From NCBI RefSeq assembly GCF_001593385.1, contig NZ_LUVZ01000023.1:124001-188000 (forward strand): a DNA stretch of 64,000 nucleotides, read 5' to 3'. Each line of letters opens with the position of its first letter. Positions within the stretch are counted from its first letter, which is position 1. The position numbers and the translations under genes are program-made. Source of the DNA: Chryseobacterium cucumeris (GTDB lineage Bacteria > Bacteroidota > Bacteroidia > Flavobacteriales > Weeksellaceae). A model generated the notes under the pieces. It saw nothing but the letters and a program-made list of their open reading frames with translations, did not search any database and was not told where the DNA came from. Positions 26,296 to 35,219 of the stretch are shown piece after piece.

Positions 26296-26787
26296 TTAAA
26301 ATCTCTCCCAGAAGAAAGGGGGTTCAATTCCTAAAGCTCTCAGATAAACGTATCCTTGTCCACGGTGATGAACTTCATTATCTACAAAATAAAGAATGTT
26401 CTGATATACCGGAAATTCATATTGTCCGAATAAATTGAAAGTCTCCTGAAAACGTTCTTCAGAAATCTGATTGAAATAATGGTTGATCACTTCCGTTTCT
26501 TCATCCCATTTTTTCAAAATTTCTTCCTTGGTTTTCGGATTAAAAGCTTCTTCACTATAAGCTTCCATATTTCCTTCCACAATTCCTTTTAAAGCAGGCC
26601 CGCCAATGCTGATCAGTTCTACTGCCAGTTTTGCAAATGGTCTCATTCCGCCTACAGAAAATTCAAATAGCTCTTTTTCAGGAAAAGATTCAATCACTCT
26701 TCTTGTAAGATTTCTGTGTCCTTGCCAATCTTCTAATAGCTGTTCAGATGTCATGAATTGTTTCGTAGCTGTTGCTGTAGTTGTCAT
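26296..26787 (-). CDS. DinB family protein
   Basis: The 163-residue protein has the four-helix-bundle pattern of the DinB/YfiT group. It has LLEDWQGHRNLTRRVIESF and the C-terminal NEVHHRGQGYVYLRALG with one side of the metal triad. The His usually found in the second helix is replaced in ELISIGGPALKG, so metal binding may be incomplete. Roles proposed for such proteins include thiol-dependent detoxification and stress response. It faces the WYL regulator. Start ATG 26787 has a TACCTTTG box upstream. Confidence 0.85.
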   Translation of the reverse strand: MTTTATATKQFMTSEQLLEDWQGHRNLTRRVIESFPEKELFEFSVGGMRPFAKLAVELISIGGPALKGIVEGNMEAYSEEAFNPKTKEEILKKWDEETEVINHYFNQISEERFQETFNLFGQYEFPVYQNILYFVDNEVHHRGQGYVYLRALGIEPPFFWERF

Positions 26788-26815
26788 AATGTATTTGGTT
26801 TGTTTGTTGTTGATA

Positions 26816-26823
26816 CAAAGGTA
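26816..26823 (-). promoter_or_regulatory. -7 box (TACCTTTG) of the DinB gene
   Basis: On the minus strand TACCTTTG lies 28 bases before ATG 26787. Confidence 0.65.
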
Positions 26824-26902
26824 AGAGAGAGTTATGACAACAGTTTGTCAGTAGGATTTCGTATAATAAAAAAATATTTTTTTTTATTAAAATATTGATC
26901 CC

Positions 26903-26910
26903 TACTTTTG
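26903..26910 (+). promoter_or_regulatory. -7 box (TACTTTTG) of the coiled-coil lipoprotein gene
   Basis: TACTTTTG fits TAnnTTTG and lies 46 bases before ATG 26957. A run of 11 T (26875-26885) sits about 18 bases upstream of the box, where the -33 element should be. Confidence 0.6.
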
Positions 26911-26956
26911 CGTTAGAAGAAAAGTATATTAATAAAAAACCGCCATTATTAGAATT

Positions 26957-27541
26957 ATGAAGAAGTATATTTTGCCTGTTATTACTGCTTTTTTATTAGT
27001 ATCATGCAATAAGATAGAGGAAAAAATAGATCAGACCGTTCAGAAAACAACTGAAACTGTACAGCAAAAAACACAACAGGTGGTGGAAGAAACCGTAAAG
27101 AAGACGGTCAATGAATCTATCAATTCTTTAACCAACTCTGAGGATGTTAAGTTTAATACTGTTTTCCCAAGTACTGGAGCATCTATTGTTTCTGAAGAAA
27201 AAGGAAAGAAAATCAAAATTCCCGGAAGGCCTGAAGGATATATTTTTAAATATAAAGCTGATATTGCAGTTTTACTTCCGTTTTTAGAAAGCCAGCCTAC
27301 TTCTGATGAAAATAAATCTGATAAAACTGCCCGTAAGATCGATGGCCAGAATATCATTGATAAAATAAGTTTTATATCGAAATTTCTTCCTGACAATACT
27401 TTTGATACCCGTATTCTGGAAGATATTAAATCTGATAAAAACATTCAGTATTATAAACTGAAAAGATTTCCGAACAGTAGTACTATTATCTACAACCCAA
27501 AAAATCAGACCATCATACAATACGTAGAGGTAAATAAATAA
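26957..27541 (+). CDS. Hypothetical lipoprotein with N-terminal coiled coil
   Basis: This is a 194-residue lipoprotein with lipobox LLVSC and Cys near residue 17. Residues 20-60 are a heptad-rich helix full of Gln/Thr/Val (KIEEKIDQTVQKTTETVQQK), probably a coiled coil that extends the domain from the membrane. The C-terminal 130 residues look alpha/beta (FNTVFPSTGASIVSEEKG, ISFISKFLPDNTFD, YYKLKRFPNSSTIIYNP) and are unknown to me. It is monocistronic with a strong terminator. Confidence 0.72.
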   Translation: MKKYILPVITAFLLVSCNKIEEKIDQTVQKTTETVQQKTQQVVEETVKKTVNESINSLTNSEDVKFNTVFPSTGASIVSEEKGKKIKIPGRPEGYIFKYKADIAVLLPFLESQPTSDENKSDKTARKIDGQNIIDKISFISKFLPDNTFDTRILEDIKSDKNIQYYKLKRFPNSSTIIYNPKNQTIIQYVEVNK

Positions 27542-27548
27542 TTTGGAT

Positions 27549-27575
27549 ATGGCCGGTTTCTCCCGGCCATTTTTT
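27549..27575 (+). terminator. Terminator of the coiled-coil lipoprotein gene
   Basis: ATGGCCGG pairs with CCGGCCAT around a six-base loop, followed by six T's. Confidence 0.88.
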
Positions 27576-27589
27576 ATTCCTGGTCATTT

Positions 27590-27632
27590 CAGTCATTGCG
27601 GTCATAGGCAAAGCAATCTCAATCCGTCTGAA
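27590..27632. repeat. Degenerate dispersed repeat (GTCATTGCG...AAGCAATYTC family)
   Basis: The ends GTCATTGCG and AAAGCAATCTC match, in opposite orientation, the element at about 60135-60173. The middle has decayed. Confidence 0.5.
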
Positions 27633-27885
27633 AACTACATGTCAGAACGAATTAAATCATGTTTATTTCTGATGTTGGCTAATTAATTTTTTTATGCAAA
27701 TGTGACATTAATGATTTATTTTTTTTCATGTTATTAATAAATCAATTTACGTTTCGTGTATTAATTTATGATTTAATGAAATGGCATAATTTTCGCAAAT
27801 ATTAAATAAGATTGTTATTATATTTTTTATTTTTGTGTTCAATGTTGATTTTTTCACTAGTTTTATTGAATAATTAACAATTAAC

Positions 27886-30306
27886 ATGAAGGAAAATTTA
27901 TTTAATAGAAAAATCTATGTCTTAGTATTAAGCGGAACTGGTGTTATGGGATATGCTCAGGACAGCATAAAACAAAATAAAATAGATGAAGTGGTGGTTA
28001 CTACGGGTAGAACAAAGCCCAGAACCATCATTACCTCAGCAATTCCTATTGATAATATTTCCGCCGTACAATTAAAATCCACAGGTCAGGTTACTTTTGA
28101 CAAAGCTTTAACCTATGCTGTTCCCTCTTTTAATTCATCACAACAAACTGTTTCTGATGCGACAGCTCACTTTGATCCGGCAGATTTAAGAGGATTAGGA
28201 CCTTCCAGAACCTTGGTTTTGGTGAATGGTAAAAGAAAAAATCAAAGTGCTTTAATTTATGTAAACGATACGCCGGGAAAAGGTGAAGTAGGTACAGATC
28301 TGAAAAGTATTCCTTCAGCAGCCTTACAAAACGTAGAGGTCCTGAGGGATGGAGCGTCTGCACAATACGGATCTGATGCTATTGCAGGGGTCATTAATAT
28401 TATTCTTAAGAACAGTGTAGGGAAAAGCACTGTCAATGTTTTTTCAGGTATTACTTCAAAGGGAGACGGTTTTAATATCGGAACAGATTTTAATACGGGA
28501 ATCAAAGTAGCAAAAACAGGAAGTCTGAATCTTACATTCGGATTTTCCTCTCAAAATAAAACAAACCGCTCAGGTTCTGTTACAAAAGATGAACTTTTTG
28601 GCGTGGATAATGCCTGGACTCAGGCCAATCCCGGTTTAGGAATGATTATAGGGCAGCCGGAGACCAAAGTGGGCAATATGTTTGTGAATTTTGAATTGCC
28701 AACAGGTGAAACAGGCAAATTTTATGCTTTTGGGGGTACGACTTACAGAAATGGGACCAGTTTTGCTTTGTATAGAACACCTTATTGGGTAACTTCAGAT
28801 TTTGGTTTATTAACTCCAAAAGGACAACCTTACAACGGATTTCAACCGGAATTTAAAACAGATGTTTATGATTATAATTTAACTTCCGGATGGAAAGGTA
28901 TGTTTGGAAAATGGAGTTTTGATGGAAGTGCAACCTTTGGTTCTAATGCCGTAGATTATGCTGTAGCAAATACCATTAATACTTCTTTAGGAGCAAATTC
29001 ACCAACTTATTTTAAAGCAGGTGGGCACCAGTTCAGTAACATTATAGGAAACGTAGATATCAGCCGGGATTTTGGTGCGCTTGTTTTAGGAGCCGGAGCT
29101 GAAGTACGTAATGAAAATTATCAGGCAAAAGCAGGAGAAGAAGCATCTTATATAGGAAGTGGTGCAGAATCTTTTCCAGGACTGCAGCCTCAAAATGAAG
29201 TCAATAAAAACCGTCAGAATATCGGAGCTTATTTGAATGCGGAATGGGATGTTACGAAAAACTTATTAGTTGGAGGAACGGTGAGGTATGAAAATTTCAG
29301 TGATTTCGGAAATAATGTTTCATGGAAAGGAAATGCAAGGTATAAATTACTAGATGATAAATTGGTTTTCCGTGGATCTGTTTCTACTGGATTCCGTGCT
29401 CCTTCATTACACCAGATTTATTATTCTAATGTTCAAACCAAAATTACAGGGAATACGGTTGCTAATCAGGGTACTTTTAATAACGACTCTCAAATTATAA
29501 GATCTGACCTTGGGGTACCTAAATTAAATGCTGAAAAAGCCTTTAACATTACAGGAGGATTGGCCGTAAAACCTTTTAAAAACCTTACTATTACAGCAGA
29601 TTATTATAGAATAAAAATTAAAGACAGGGTACTTTTCTCTGGAGATATTGGATACAAAACCGGTGCTCCGGGAAGTCCGGACCTAACAAACCCTGTAGAA
29701 GTAATATTAAACAATAATAAAATAACCTCTCTGAAGTTTTTCACCAATGCTGTGAATACGGTAACTGAAGGGGTAGATTTTGTAGCTAATTATTATACTT
29801 CTGCTATTGGCAAAGGAAAACTGGGAATTATTGCTGCTTTCAATTATAACGAAACTAAAATAGTAGATAATATTGCCGTTCCACCGATTTTGGCTCAAAA
29901 TGGTTACTCAGAAAACTTTTTTGATAGAAAAGAACAATCCAGAATCATTTCTGCAAGACCAAAAACAAAAACGATTCTGAGTCTTTCGTATGACATTACC
30001 AAGTTTAATTTTAACCTTAATAATACATATTTTGGTTCGGTTACATGGCAGCATGCCACGGATCCTGCCAAAGATCAGACATTCTCTGGTAAAGTAGTTA
30101 CAGACATCGTTTTAACCTATAAAATCACGAATGATCTTAAAGTTTCCGGAGTGGTAAATAATTTATTTAATATTTACCCGGACGTCATAGACAGCAAAGG
30201 AGATGTAGTGACAGATCTTGGAGGAAGATTCAAATATCCGTGGGAGGTCAACCAGTTTGGATTTAACGGAACCACTTTTCAGCTTAATGTTAATTACACT
30301 TTTTAA
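27886..30306 (+). CDS. TonB-dependent outer-membrane receptor
   Basis: This receptor has 806 residues and a short signal region (VLVLSGTGVMGYAQ). A plug domain at about residues 40-170 includes TSAIPIDNISAVQL, LRGLGPSRTLVLVNGKRKN and ALQNVEVLRDGASAQYGSDAIAGVINI. A 22-strand barrel follows and ends FQLNVNYTF. It lacks the CarboxypepD-like domain of SusC proteins, so it is more like a siderophore or small-molecule receptor. No SusD, TonB or ligand enzyme is next to it. The long plug loop and IIGQPETKVGN insertion are unassigned. Confidence 0.9.
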   Translation: MKENLFNRKIYVLVLSGTGVMGYAQDSIKQNKIDEVVVTTGRTKPRTIITSAIPIDNISAVQLKSTGQVTFDKALTYAVPSFNSSQQTVSDATAHFDPADLRGLGPSRTLVLVNGKRKNQSALIYVNDTPGKGEVGTDLKSIPSAALQNVEVLRDGASAQYGSDAIAGVINIILKNSVGKSTVNVFSGITSKGDGFNIGTDFNTGIKVAKTGSLNLTFGFSSQNKTNRSGSVTKDELFGVDNAWTQANPGLGMIIGQPETKVGNMFVNFELPTGETGKFYAFGGTTYRNGTSFALYRTPYWVTSDFGLLTPKGQPYNGFQPEFKTDVYDYNLTSGWKGMFGKWSFDGSATFGSNAVDYAVANTINTSLGANSPTYFKAGGHQFSNIIGNVDISRDFGALVLGAGAEVRNENYQAKAGEEASYIGSGAESFPGLQPQNEVNKNRQNIGAYLNAEWDVTKNLLVGGTVRYENFSDFGNNVSWKGNARYKLLDDKLVFRGSVSTGFRAPSLHQIYYSNVQTKITGNTVANQGTFNNDSQIIRSDLGVPKLNAEKAFNITGGLAVKPFKNLTITADYYRIKIKDRVLFSGDIGYKTGAPGSPDLTNPVEVILNNNKITSLKFFTNAVNTVTEGVDFVANYYTSAIGKGKLGIIAAFNYNETKIVDNIAVPPILAQNGYSENFFDRKEQSRIISARPKTKTILSLSYDITKFNFNLNNTYFGSVTWQHATDPAKDQTFSGKVVTDIVLTYKITNDLKVSGVVNNLFNIYPDVIDSKGDVVTDLGGRFKYPWEVNQFGFNGTTFQLNVNYTF

Positions 30307-30382
30307 TGTATAAATAAATAATTAGTGCTTTAATATAGACAAAGTAACCCCAAAAGATATAAAAGCCATCTACGCAAATACT

Positions 30383-30417
30383 AACTGACATTAATTTCTA
30401 ATGTCAGTTTTATTTTT
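30383..30417 (+). terminator. Terminator of the TonB-dependent receptor gene
   Basis: AACTGACATTA pairs with TAATGTCAGTT around a five-base loop, followed by a T-rich tail. Confidence 0.85.
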
Positions 30418-30486
30418 TAAGATAGAACAGGAAGTTATTACTACATTTTACTTTTTACATTGTATAAAAAAAGGTATTTTAGTACT

Positions 30487-31056
30487 ATGAAAATTTATAC
30501 AAAGACAGGAGATAAAGGTCAGACTGCATTGTATGGCGGAACAAGAGTTTCCAAAGCCAGTGCAAGAGTAGACAGTTATGGAAATATAGATGAGCTGAAT
30601 TCATTCATCGGAATTGCAAAAAGCCATATCGAAGATGAAGAAGTGTTGAGACAGCTGAAGAAAATCCAGTTTGATTTATTCACTGTAGGTTCAGAGGCTG
30701 CAACCCCTGTGGATAAGCTGATGCTTGCCAACGGGAAATCACGTCTTCCGATTATTATTTCAGAAACAGAAATTGAAGAGCTGGAACAATGGATGGATGC
30801 TTTTGATGAAAAGCTGGAACCGCTTCAGTATTTTATCCTGCCAGGTGGAGGAAAACCGGCAACTTTTTTACACGCAGCAAGAACCATCTGCAGAAGAGCA
30901 GAACGTTCACTGGTATTTCTGAATGAATCAGAAGAAGTGCGTCCCGAATTGATTAAATATTTAAACAGGCTTTCAGATTATCTTTTTGTATTGGCCAGAT
31001 ATATTTCAAAACTGAACAATGAACCGGAAGAATACTGGAATCCGAATGAGAGATAA
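30487..31056 (+). CDS. Cob(I)yrinic acid a,c-diamide adenosyltransferase, PduO type
   Basis: The enzyme moves the adenosyl group of ATP to cobalamin, making coenzyme B12. The 189 residues carry the N-terminal ATP-binding TKTGDKGQTALYGGTRVSK. DELNSFIG and the C-terminal ARTICRRAERSLV block are also present. This is the classic PduO-type trimeric enzyme. Start ATG 30487 (MKIYTKTGD) is preferred to the TTG at 30460, which adds nine residues. The gene overlaps the thiamine pyrophosphokinase start by 11 bases. That link looks like convenience more than pathway. Confidence 0.93.
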   Translation: MKIYTKTGDKGQTALYGGTRVSKASARVDSYGNIDELNSFIGIAKSHIEDEEVLRQLKKIQFDLFTVGSEAATPVDKLMLANGKSRLPIIISETEIEELEQWMDAFDEKLEPLQYFILPGGGKPATFLHAARTICRRAERSLVFLNESEEVRPELIKYLNRLSDYLFVLARYISKLNNEPEEYWNPNER

Positions 31057-31693
31057 GGCATTACTTTTCATCAACGGTGATGTTCCAAAATCATTACCCG
31101 ATCCGGAAAATTATGATTTGATTGCCTGTACAGACGGGGCTTTCCATTATTTAAAAAGAATGAGCTTTCCTTTGGATAAGCTGGATTTTATTTCCGGTGA
31201 TTTTGATTCTCATTCCGGATCAGATGAAGATATGTATGAAGGGAAATTTATCCTTACGTTAGATCAGGAAAAAACAGATTTTCATAAAGCGTTGGAAATC
31301 ATTCAGGAAAGAGGTTTTTCAGAAGTTGATGTTTTTGGAGGAAGTGGAGGCGAACAGGATCATTTTCTGGGAAATCTTACTGTTGCCTATGGATTCAAAG
31401 AGCAGATAAAAATAAAATTTTACGATGAATTTTCAGAGTATTATTTTATTCCCCATTATTTCACACTGAAAGGAGTGAAAAACAGAATGATCTCTCTTTA
31501 TCCGTTTCCATCAGTAAATAATATCACAACAAAAGGTCTCAATTGGCCTTTGACCAATGAAAGTCTAAGCATCACTTCAAGAATAGGAACCCGGAATTTC
31601 GCTGTTGAAGATGAGGTTTCTATAGAGTATGAATCAGGGGATGTCTTGTTTTTTGTAGGGATCAAGGAGATTGAATATCCGGCAATTTATTAG
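31046..31693 (+). CDS. thiN: Thiamine pyrophosphokinase
   Basis: This enzyme converts thiamine to thiamine diphosphate with ATP. The 215-residue protein has the family motifs CTDGAFHYL, ISGDFDS, LDQEKTDFHKALE and GGSGGEQDHFLGN. The C-terminal vitamin-binding beta-domain has SLYPFPS and ITSRIGTRN. ATG 31046 lies inside the last codons of the upstream gene, so translation is probably coupled. Thiamine synthesis genes themselves are not nearby. Confidence 0.92.
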   Translation: MRDKALLFINGDVPKSLPDPENYDLIACTDGAFHYLKRMSFPLDKLDFISGDFDSHSGSDEDMYEGKFILTLDQEKTDFHKALEIIQERGFSEVDVFGGSGGEQDHFLGNLTVAYGFKEQIKIKFYDEFSEYYFIPHYFTLKGVKNRMISLYPFPSVNNITTKGLNWPLTNESLSITSRIGTRNFAVEDEVSIEYESGDVLFFVGIKEIEYPAIY

Positions 31694-31704
31694 AGTGATT
31701 ATAA

Positions 31705-31862
31705 TCAATAGAAATGGGCTTTACCCATTGTAAAAAAAGACTGTCATTAAACACAAATTACACCAATGTTTTTCACAAATGGCACTAATATCATATCCAT
31801 AGGAACGGGCTTCAGCCCGTTTAATAAAAATACAAGAATCCATTGGCTTCAGCCAAAACTTA
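31705..31862. repeat. Composite hairpin repeat, locus 1 (54-bp block + paired GGCTTCAGCC hairpins)
   Basis: In order: a worn hairpin ATGGGCTTTACCCAT, then a 54-bp block at 31746-31799 (an inverted relative of the blocks at 37093 and 37216). Hairpin 1 follows (AACGGGC-TTCA-GCCCGTT, 31804-31821), then hairpin 2 (TTGGC-TTCA-GCCAA, 31843-31856). The element ends about 12 bases before the phosphatase TTG start. Confidence 0.8.
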
Positions 31863-31872
31863 TTAAAAACCA

Positions 31873-32748
31873 TTGAATAAACTAATCAAAATATCAGTTT
31901 TTACCATTTCATTATGCTGTATTTTCTCATGCAAAACACAGCATTTTGAAACACCCGAATATGGAAAAAATGAAACTGAAAAAGTAATTCATATCAAGAA
32001 AGTAATTAATTTCCGTACGGTAGGAAATATCAAAAATGCAGATGGAAGAACTTTAAAAGAAGGAAAATTTTACCGGAGTGCCCATCTTCATAAGCTTAAA
32101 AAGAAATCTTTTGACGATTTTGAAAAACTCGGGATCAAAGAAATTATTGATCTTAGAAACTCAAAGGAAATTGCTGAAAAACCGGATCAGCTACCTTCAG
32201 AAACGGATTACAAAAAATATTCAGCGTTTGAAGATGAAGGAGATCAACTGGCTCAGGCCAAGAAGCTAGTTCTTAAAGGCAAAGTAAACGCTTCCGACGC
32301 AGATAAAAGAATGATTGATTTCTATCGTGAGTATGTGACAGAAAACCCGGAAACGATAAAAAAGATTATTACAGAAATTCTGGAGTCCAAAGATCCGATT
32401 CTTTACCACTGTACCGCAGGAAAAGACAGAACCGGAATTACCACCGCATTAATTCTTACCATTCTGAAATTTGATAAAGAAACTATTTACAACGAATATC
32501 TTTTATCCAATAATTACAGAAAAAATCTTGTTCAAAAAAGATTACGCCTTGCCAATACCTTACATTTCCTCTATCCTAAAATGGATTTGCAGGTGCTGGA
32601 AAAATTGAGTTGGGTAGAAAAAAGATATCTTGATGCAGCTTTTGAGGAGATCAATAAGAAGTATGGTTCTACAGATGGCTATATTCAGCAGGTATTAGGG
32701 ATTTCAGATGCCAAAAGGAATGAATATATTCAAAAGTTTACGTATTGA
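31873..32748 (+). CDS. Tyrosine-phosphatase-like lipoprotein
   Basis: This is a 291-residue lipoprotein with lipobox-like CCIFSC and Cys near residue 20. The catalytic loop HCTAGKDRTG has the CX5R signature (Cys and Arg both present) of the dual-specificity/Tyr phosphatase family (Siw14/YwqE-like). NFRTVGNI, REGKFYRSAHL-like residues and IIDLRNSKEI lead up to it. It should act outside the inner membrane. The start codon is TTG at 31873, and I see no upstream ATG in frame. The repeat element abuts it, so the original upstream region may have been replaced. Confidence 0.85.
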   Translation: MNKLIKISVFTISLCCIFSCKTQHFETPEYGKNETEKVIHIKKVINFRTVGNIKNADGRTLKEGKFYRSAHLHKLKKKSFDDFEKLGIKEIIDLRNSKEIAEKPDQLPSETDYKKYSAFEDEGDQLAQAKKLVLKGKVNASDADKRMIDFYREYVTENPETIKKIITEILESKDPILYHCTAGKDRTGITTALILTILKFDKETIYNEYLLSNNYRKNLVQKRLRLANTLHFLYPKMDLQVLEKLSWVEKRYLDAAFEEINKKYGSTDGYIQQVLGISDAKRNEYIQKFTY

Positions 32749-32870
32749 TTATCAGAGATAAATTTCTACAAGATTCAATATTGGGTGTTTATTTAAAATT
32801 ATAATAATTTTAACACCTAAAAATGAAAGTTTTTTAGCAATTTTGCATTTCTTAATTCACTTGTTTAGAA

Positions 32871-34265
32871 ATGAAAATAAAGTACTCGGAACTTATTGAT
32901 CAGACATTATATTTTCCTACGGAGGAATTTAATGTTTCTGAGAACAATTTGTTGTTTCACGACGTTCCACTCATGGACGTAGTTGAACAATTTGGCACTC
33001 CGCTAAAGATTAGCTATCTGCCGAGAATTTCTCAAAATATTCAGAAAGCAAAAAGCTGGTTTAAAGAAGCTTTTGAAAAAACCGAATATAGAAAGAATTA
33101 TACCTACTGCTACTGCACAAAATCCAGTCATTTTAATTTTGTATTGGAAGAAGCATTGAAAAATGATATTTCAATAGAAACTTCTTCTGCTTATGATATG
33201 GATATTGTAAAGTCTCTTTATGAAAAAGAGAAAGTAGATAAAAATATTGAAGTTATCTGTAATGGTTTCAAAACTGATGATTATCTGGCAAAGATTTCAG
33301 ATATGATCAACAGCGGTTTTGAAAATATTACTCCGATTCTTGATAATTACAGAGAATTGGATAAACTTACGGAAAGCATCGATTCTACCTTTAATATCGG
33401 AATCAGAATTGCATCAGAGGAAGAACCGAAGTTCGAATTCTATACCTCAAGACTAGGAATCGGATATAAAGATATCATTCCTTACTATAGTCAGAAGATC
33501 GCAGAACATCCGAATGCAAGATTGAAAATGCTTCACTTCTTCATCAATACCGGGATTAAAGATACTTCTTACTACTGGAATGAATTGTACAAATGTCTTC
33601 GTGTATATGCACGTTTGAAGAAAATCGCTCCTGAAGTAGATTCATTGAACATCGGAGGTGGTTTCCCAATCAAAACTTCTTTGAACTTTGATTATGACTA
33701 TCAGTATATGGTAGAAGAAATCGTTTCTCAGATCAAAAAATTCTGTGAAGAAGAAGGGGTGGAAGAACCTAATATCTATACTGAGTTCGGAAGCTTTACC
33801 GTAGGGGAAAGTGGAGCAAATCTTTATAAAATTATTTCTCAGAAACGTCAGAACGACAGAGAAAAATGGAATATGATTGACTCTTCTTTCATGACCACTC
33901 TTCCTGATACATGGGCAATTTCAAGACACTTTATTATGCTTCCGCTTAACCGTTGGGAAGATACGTATGAAAGAGTATTCCTTGGAGGACTGACTTGTGA
34001 CTCGGATGATTATTATAACTCAGAACAGCATACCAACGCAATTTATTTACCGGTCTTCAGTGATACAAAACCTCTGTATATCGGATTTTTCCACACTGGA
34101 GCGTATCAGGAAACCATCGGAGGATATGGTGGAGTACACCACTGTCTGATGCCTCAGCCAAGACACGTCCTGATTCAGAAAGATGAAAACGGTGAATTGC
34201 AATACGAAATTTTCCGTGAAAAACAGGAACCTGAAGATGTATTGAAACTTCTTGGTTATAAATAA
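32871..34265 (+). CDS. speA: Arginine decarboxylase (type III PLP enzyme)
   Basis: The 464-residue protein is a PLP-dependent decarboxylase of the alanine-racemase fold group. The PLP Lys lies in YCTKSSHF, and LNIGGGFPIKTS and EFGSFTVGES are the typical PLP-phosphate and active-site blocks. I assign arginine decarboxylase because an agmatinase gene follows at 35220, and together they give putrescine. The assignment is by context. Diaminopimelate or carboxynorspermidine decarboxylases share the fold. A HAD gene on the other strand separates the pair. Confidence 0.82.
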   Translation: MKIKYSELIDQTLYFPTEEFNVSENNLLFHDVPLMDVVEQFGTPLKISYLPRISQNIQKAKSWFKEAFEKTEYRKNYTYCYCTKSSHFNFVLEEALKNDISIETSSAYDMDIVKSLYEKEKVDKNIEVICNGFKTDDYLAKISDMINSGFENITPILDNYRELDKLTESIDSTFNIGIRIASEEEPKFEFYTSRLGIGYKDIIPYYSQKIAEHPNARLKMLHFFINTGIKDTSYYWNELYKCLRVYARLKKIAPEVDSLNIGGGFPIKTSLNFDYDYQYMVEEIVSQIKKFCEEEGVEEPNIYTEFGSFTVGESGANLYKIISQKRQNDREKWNMIDSSFMTTLPDTWAISRHFIMLPLNRWEDTYERVFLGGLTCDSDDYYNSEQHTNAIYLPVFSDTKPLYIGFFHTGAYQETIGGYGGVHHCLMPQPRHVLIQKDENGELQYEIFREKQEPEDVLKLLGYK

Positions 34266-34282
34266 TTTTACAATCATAGAAA

Positions 34283-34310
34283 AGTCAATTGGCTTTAACC
34301 AAAACTTATA
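34283..34310. repeat. Hairpin repeat, locus 2 (hairpin 2 only)
   Basis: This single worn unit TTGGCTTTAACCAAAACTTA matches hairpin 2 of the paired family and lies between speA and its terminator. It has one mismatch in the stem. Confidence 0.65.
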
Positions 34311-34316
34311 GAAAAC

Positions 34317-34346
34317 AAAAGCTCTCAGATTCTGAGAGCTTTTTTA
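34317..34346. terminator. Bidirectional terminator between speA and the HAD gene
   Basis: AAAAGCTCTCAG pairs with CTGAGAGCTTTT around a three-base loop, with T's after and A's before. Confidence 0.88.
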
Positions 34347-34347
34347 T

Positions 34348-35007
34348 CTAAAAATATTTTGAAATTTTGTCCAGTTCCAGATCTTCATAATCAGAAACTA
34401 CTGTATCTGCTAACGTGTAATCCTGATTTTTAGAATGTGGACTTCTGTATGCGGCACAGAAAATTTTTGCTCTGTGAGCTGCCAGAATTCCGTTGGTAGA
34501 ATCCTCAATCACCATACAGTTTTCAACAGGTTCTCCGGCCATTTCTGCCGCCAGTAAGAAAACTTCAGGATGAGGTTTTGATTCTTTTAAATCGGCGCCG
34601 CTAATCTTTCCACTGAAATATTGCTCCAGTCCGAATTTTTCAAAAACCATATTGATGGTTACCATCGTTGCAGAAGAAGCCAGAATCAGCTTGACTCCAT
34701 TTTCGTGATAATGCTCGATCAGTTTTCTTACTCCCGGAATTAAGTCAAACTCATCATCATTATCAAAATAATCTTTGAAATGAGATCTTTTGATTCCTGC
34801 AATGGCTTCATAAGTCTGATCTAAATTAAATTCATTAATCAATGCCTCAGAGACTCTTTTGGTGGAAGCACCAGTAAAAGAGGTGTAAAGCTCCTCGGAA
34901 ACTACAATTTCCAGTTCGTCAAAAGTTTTGAAATAAGCTTTTCTATGTAATGGTTCCGTATCTACAATGACTCCATCCATATCGAAAAGTACAGCTTTTA
35001 AAGGCAT
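34348..35007 (-). CDS. HAD-family hydrolase (beta-phosphoglucomutase-like)
   Basis: The 219-residue haloacid-dehalogenase hydrolase carries motif I LFDMDGVIVDTEP, motif II SSATMV, motif III Lys in ESKPHPEVF and motif IV VIEDSTNGI. The cap of the beta-phosphoglucomutase type (GASTKRVSEAL) suggests a sugar-phosphate substrate, not settled. ATG 35007 (MPLKAVLFDMDG) fits the family. The longer start lies over the TATTTTTG box at 35023-35030. It lies between speA and speB on the other strand, so it is not part of that pathway. Confidence 0.9.
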   Translation of the reverse strand: MPLKAVLFDMDGVIVDTEPLHRKAYFKTFDELEIVVSEELYTSFTGASTKRVSEALINEFNLDQTYEAIAGIKRSHFKDYFDNDDEFDLIPGVRKLIEHYHENGVKLILASSATMVTINMVFEKFGLEQYFSGKISGADLKESKPHPEVFLLAAEMAGEPVENCMVIEDSTNGILAAHRAKIFCAAYRSPHSKNQDYTLADTVVSDYEDLELDKISKYF

Positions 35008-35022
35008 ATAATGAGTTTTATA

Positions 35023-35030
35023 CAAAAATA
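35023..35030 (-). promoter_or_regulatory. -7 box (TATTTTTG) of the HAD gene
   Basis: On the minus strand TATTTTTG lies 15 bases before ATG 35007 and excludes the longer start. Confidence 0.6.
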
Positions 35031-35166
35031 GCTATTTGAGTCGAGAGTGGAAAGGGAAGAGGTAACAGATGATAGGTTTTAGGTAGAAGATAATATACTA
35101 TGAGTGGTAAATTCTGATCCTCATAAACTCTCCTACACTCTTACTCTCCAACTCATAAACTCTTTG

Positions 35167-35174
35167 TATCTTTG
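35167..35174 (+). promoter_or_regulatory. -7 box (TATCTTTG) of speB
   Basis: TATCTTTG lies 45 bases before ATG 35220. Confidence 0.66.
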
Positions 35175-35219
35175 TGGTCAATATTTCAATTTTAAAACAT
35201 TAAAATTTTTAAATAAAGC

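Larger units (their letters stand above)
27542..27885. other. 344-bp gap before the TonB receptor: terminator, repeat remnant, AT-rich leader
   Basis: It starts with the lipoprotein terminator. A remnant of a dispersed repeat lies at about 27590-27630 (GTCATTGCG ... AAGCAATCTC). About 200 bases of very AT-rich sequence lead to the receptor gene. I see no gene and no exact TAnnTTTG box close to the start, so the receptor promoter may use another sigma factor or a degenerate box. Confidence 0.5.

Noticed and set aside
31804..31856. GGCTTTAGCC hairpins as rho-independent terminators
   Set aside because: They lack a consistent T run, occur in pairs, and separate terminators are present beside several of them.
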